The position numbers and the translations under genes are program-made. A stretch of DNA of 64,000 nt from Aptenodytes patagonicus (taxonomy: Eukaryota > Chordata > Aves > Sphenisciformes > Spheniscidae), in the NCBI RefSeq assembly GCF_965638725.1, contig NC_134955.1, forward strand, positions 70,716,732 to 70,780,731, written 5' to 3'. Below are positions 62,509 through 64,000 of the stretch, in pieces (within the stretch, counting starts at the first letter, position 1; every line of letters starts with the position of its first letter). The notes under the pieces were generated by a model, which was not told the DNA's origin, did no database searches, and worked only from the letters and a program-made list of their open reading frames with translations.

Positions 62509-64000
62509 GTAAGACTAGATACTGGAAAACCAAGTGCTTGCTTGCAGAATTGCTAAGAGGAACGAAGATACTTTGAGCAGTGCAGGTTGAAGTTAAAGCA
62601 AGGTGAATCCAAAGAGCAGAGCTTGTTAATACTGCTTTTCTAAAAGATTATAGAGCATTCAGATTTCACAAAGCAAGCTTAATTGGAAACTCATTTTCCT
62701 ATGCAGGGATTCAGAATAGAAACGGTGGGAATTTTTTCTCACAGCATTATTTTTATAAATGCAGAATACTTTGAAGGATTTTCCACTGCTCGAATGCACC
62801 TTGGACTTAAGAATGTAAGGGTGTTGCAAGATTTCCTACTCCTTGTCATAAATATACAGAAGAAAAGTAAATATTGGAATGAAAGGTTACTGTTGTGAGG
62901 CCTGGATTGTGCAGCTGAGGGAATAGAGTTGTATGTTCCTAGAACTTTATTGAACTCACTGAGGCTCTTGTATTATTGCAGCTGTCGGCTTTTGTGTCAT
63001 CAGTTACAAAATGAGGGCTTTAATGGAGTGCGCTTCAGTATACGGTCTAGAAGGAGAAAGTGCTTTCATGTAGCTGTGGCCCATTACAGCTTTGTAGAGT
63101 ATTAATTTTATATCAAGCTGTATGTCCAGGATTTTCAGCCTAAAACAAAATGAAGTCCTCCTCTAATATTCTATATGTGTGTCATGGAAATAAAGAATAT
63201 ATATGTATTTACAAAATAATTGCCTGAAGGGTTTTAGATTCTTATTAGATGCAGCAATCACCCTTTGTTCAACATTGAGTTAATTCATTAATTATTAATT
63301 TTGGTTTATGATTAATGTATTTTGTAATACTGATGCAAAAAGATTATGGTATGCCTAAATAAAAGCAAAACTTAATAGTCCCTTAATAGCTTTCAGAATT
63401 GCTACTACCTTGAGTCTGGATTTGAACTTTAGATGTGGAGCTGAGAAACACCATGTTCTTTTTCCAGTTGCCAGCTGATCAAACCCTCCAGCACACAGGA
63501 CAGTTTGAGGTAGCATTGATTATTCTACACACCAACTCCATAGTTTTCTGCTTCTGAGTCATGAGATGATAAAACTACCCTGTGTACATATGAATTAACA
63601 ATTTTCATTTGGGTATGTATATGCTCCACAAATTACTGTGTGCAAAACTGCACACAATACAGACAGCCTTCTGAGATAACTGACAACTCTCTGAATTGTG
63701 GTTACGAATATCACAGCAGACACTAAATCCTGTGCATTGTATTTTAAATATACCTGGCATTTTAAAGCTGTGAATAATAAAACATTGTTGCGCTTGGCAA
63801 TATAACAGTTATTTAATTTAAAAACACAGAGCTAGGTCTAAATAGTGGTAACGGGTTCCCCAACATGTTATTGTTCTGTAGGTCAATACATTCAGACTCT
63901 TCCAGAGCAGAGAAAGTAGAGTTCAGTTTTGTGTTACGGGTTGTTGGTGAGATTGCGCTGCCAGCAGGCATCTGAGATCCACGAATGAAGGCTTTTGGCT
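62509..64000 (+). other. SOS2: Start of SOS2 intron 2
   Basis: AT-rich intronic sequence to the window end. No exon of SOS2 and no interspersed repeat was recognised. Confidence 0.7.

Overview
The window is ordinary vertebrate nuclear DNA, most likely from a bird. Coding sequence is split by GT-AG introns, promoters sit in CpG islands, and the interspersed repeats are CR1-type LINEs. One CR1 copy ends in the ATTCTATG-like tail typical of avian and reptilian CR1. The intergenic gaps and introns look compact compared with mammals. The species cannot be fixed from the sequence alone.

Five genes are read exon by exon. Order and orientation match the block known on human chromosome 14q (MAP4K5 - CDKL1 - DMAC2L - L2HGDH - SOS2). 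(1) 1-~2,660, + strand: the terminal coding exon and 3' UTR of MAP4K5, a STE20-type kinase. (2) 6,380-23,664, +: complete CDKL1, nine coding exons, 352 aa, a CMGC kinase linked to cilia. (3) 26,028-29,836, -: complete DMAC2L (ATP5S, ATP synthase coupling factor B-like), four coding exons plus a probable non-coding first exon, 199 aa. (4) 30,255-44,766, +: complete L2HGDH, ten exons, 443 aa, the mitochondrial FAD-dependent L-2-hydroxyglutarate dehydrogenase. (5) 48,971 to beyond the window end, +: the first two coding exons of SOS2, a Ras guanine nucleotide exchange factor.

MAP4K5 and CDKL1 are head-to-tail, separated by about 3.7 kb. CDKL1 and DMAC2L converge, with their 3' ends about 1.2 kb apart. 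DMAC2L and L2HGDH diverge from a single CpG island of about 1 kb, so two genes for mitochondrial proteins probably share a bidirectional promoter. L2HGDH and SOS2 are head-to-tail over about 4 kb. The DMAC2L and L2HGDH proteins both start with an acid-free, basic, presequence-like segment, which fits mitochondrial import.

Repeats: a clear antisense CR1 in CDKL1 intron 3 (16,270-16,860); two older, diverged CR1/L3-like antisense fragments (7,790-8,140 and 33,230-34,230); a sense CR1 end in L2HGDH intron 8 (to about 43,246); and a short CR1 scrap in SOS2 intron 1. There are several microsatellites and one 18-bp minisatellite.

I found no new biological system. There are no CRISPR arrays, no prokaryotic-type operons and no intact mobile-element coding sequence. 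The points most worth checking are a tandem, frame-preserving pair of identical splice donors in CDKL1, a stop codon embedded in a poly(A) signal in DMAC2L, the shared DMAC2L/L2HGDH promoter with a YY1-type site over the L2HGDH start codon, and a group of upstream start codons plus NRF1/CTCF-like motifs in the SOS2 CpG island.
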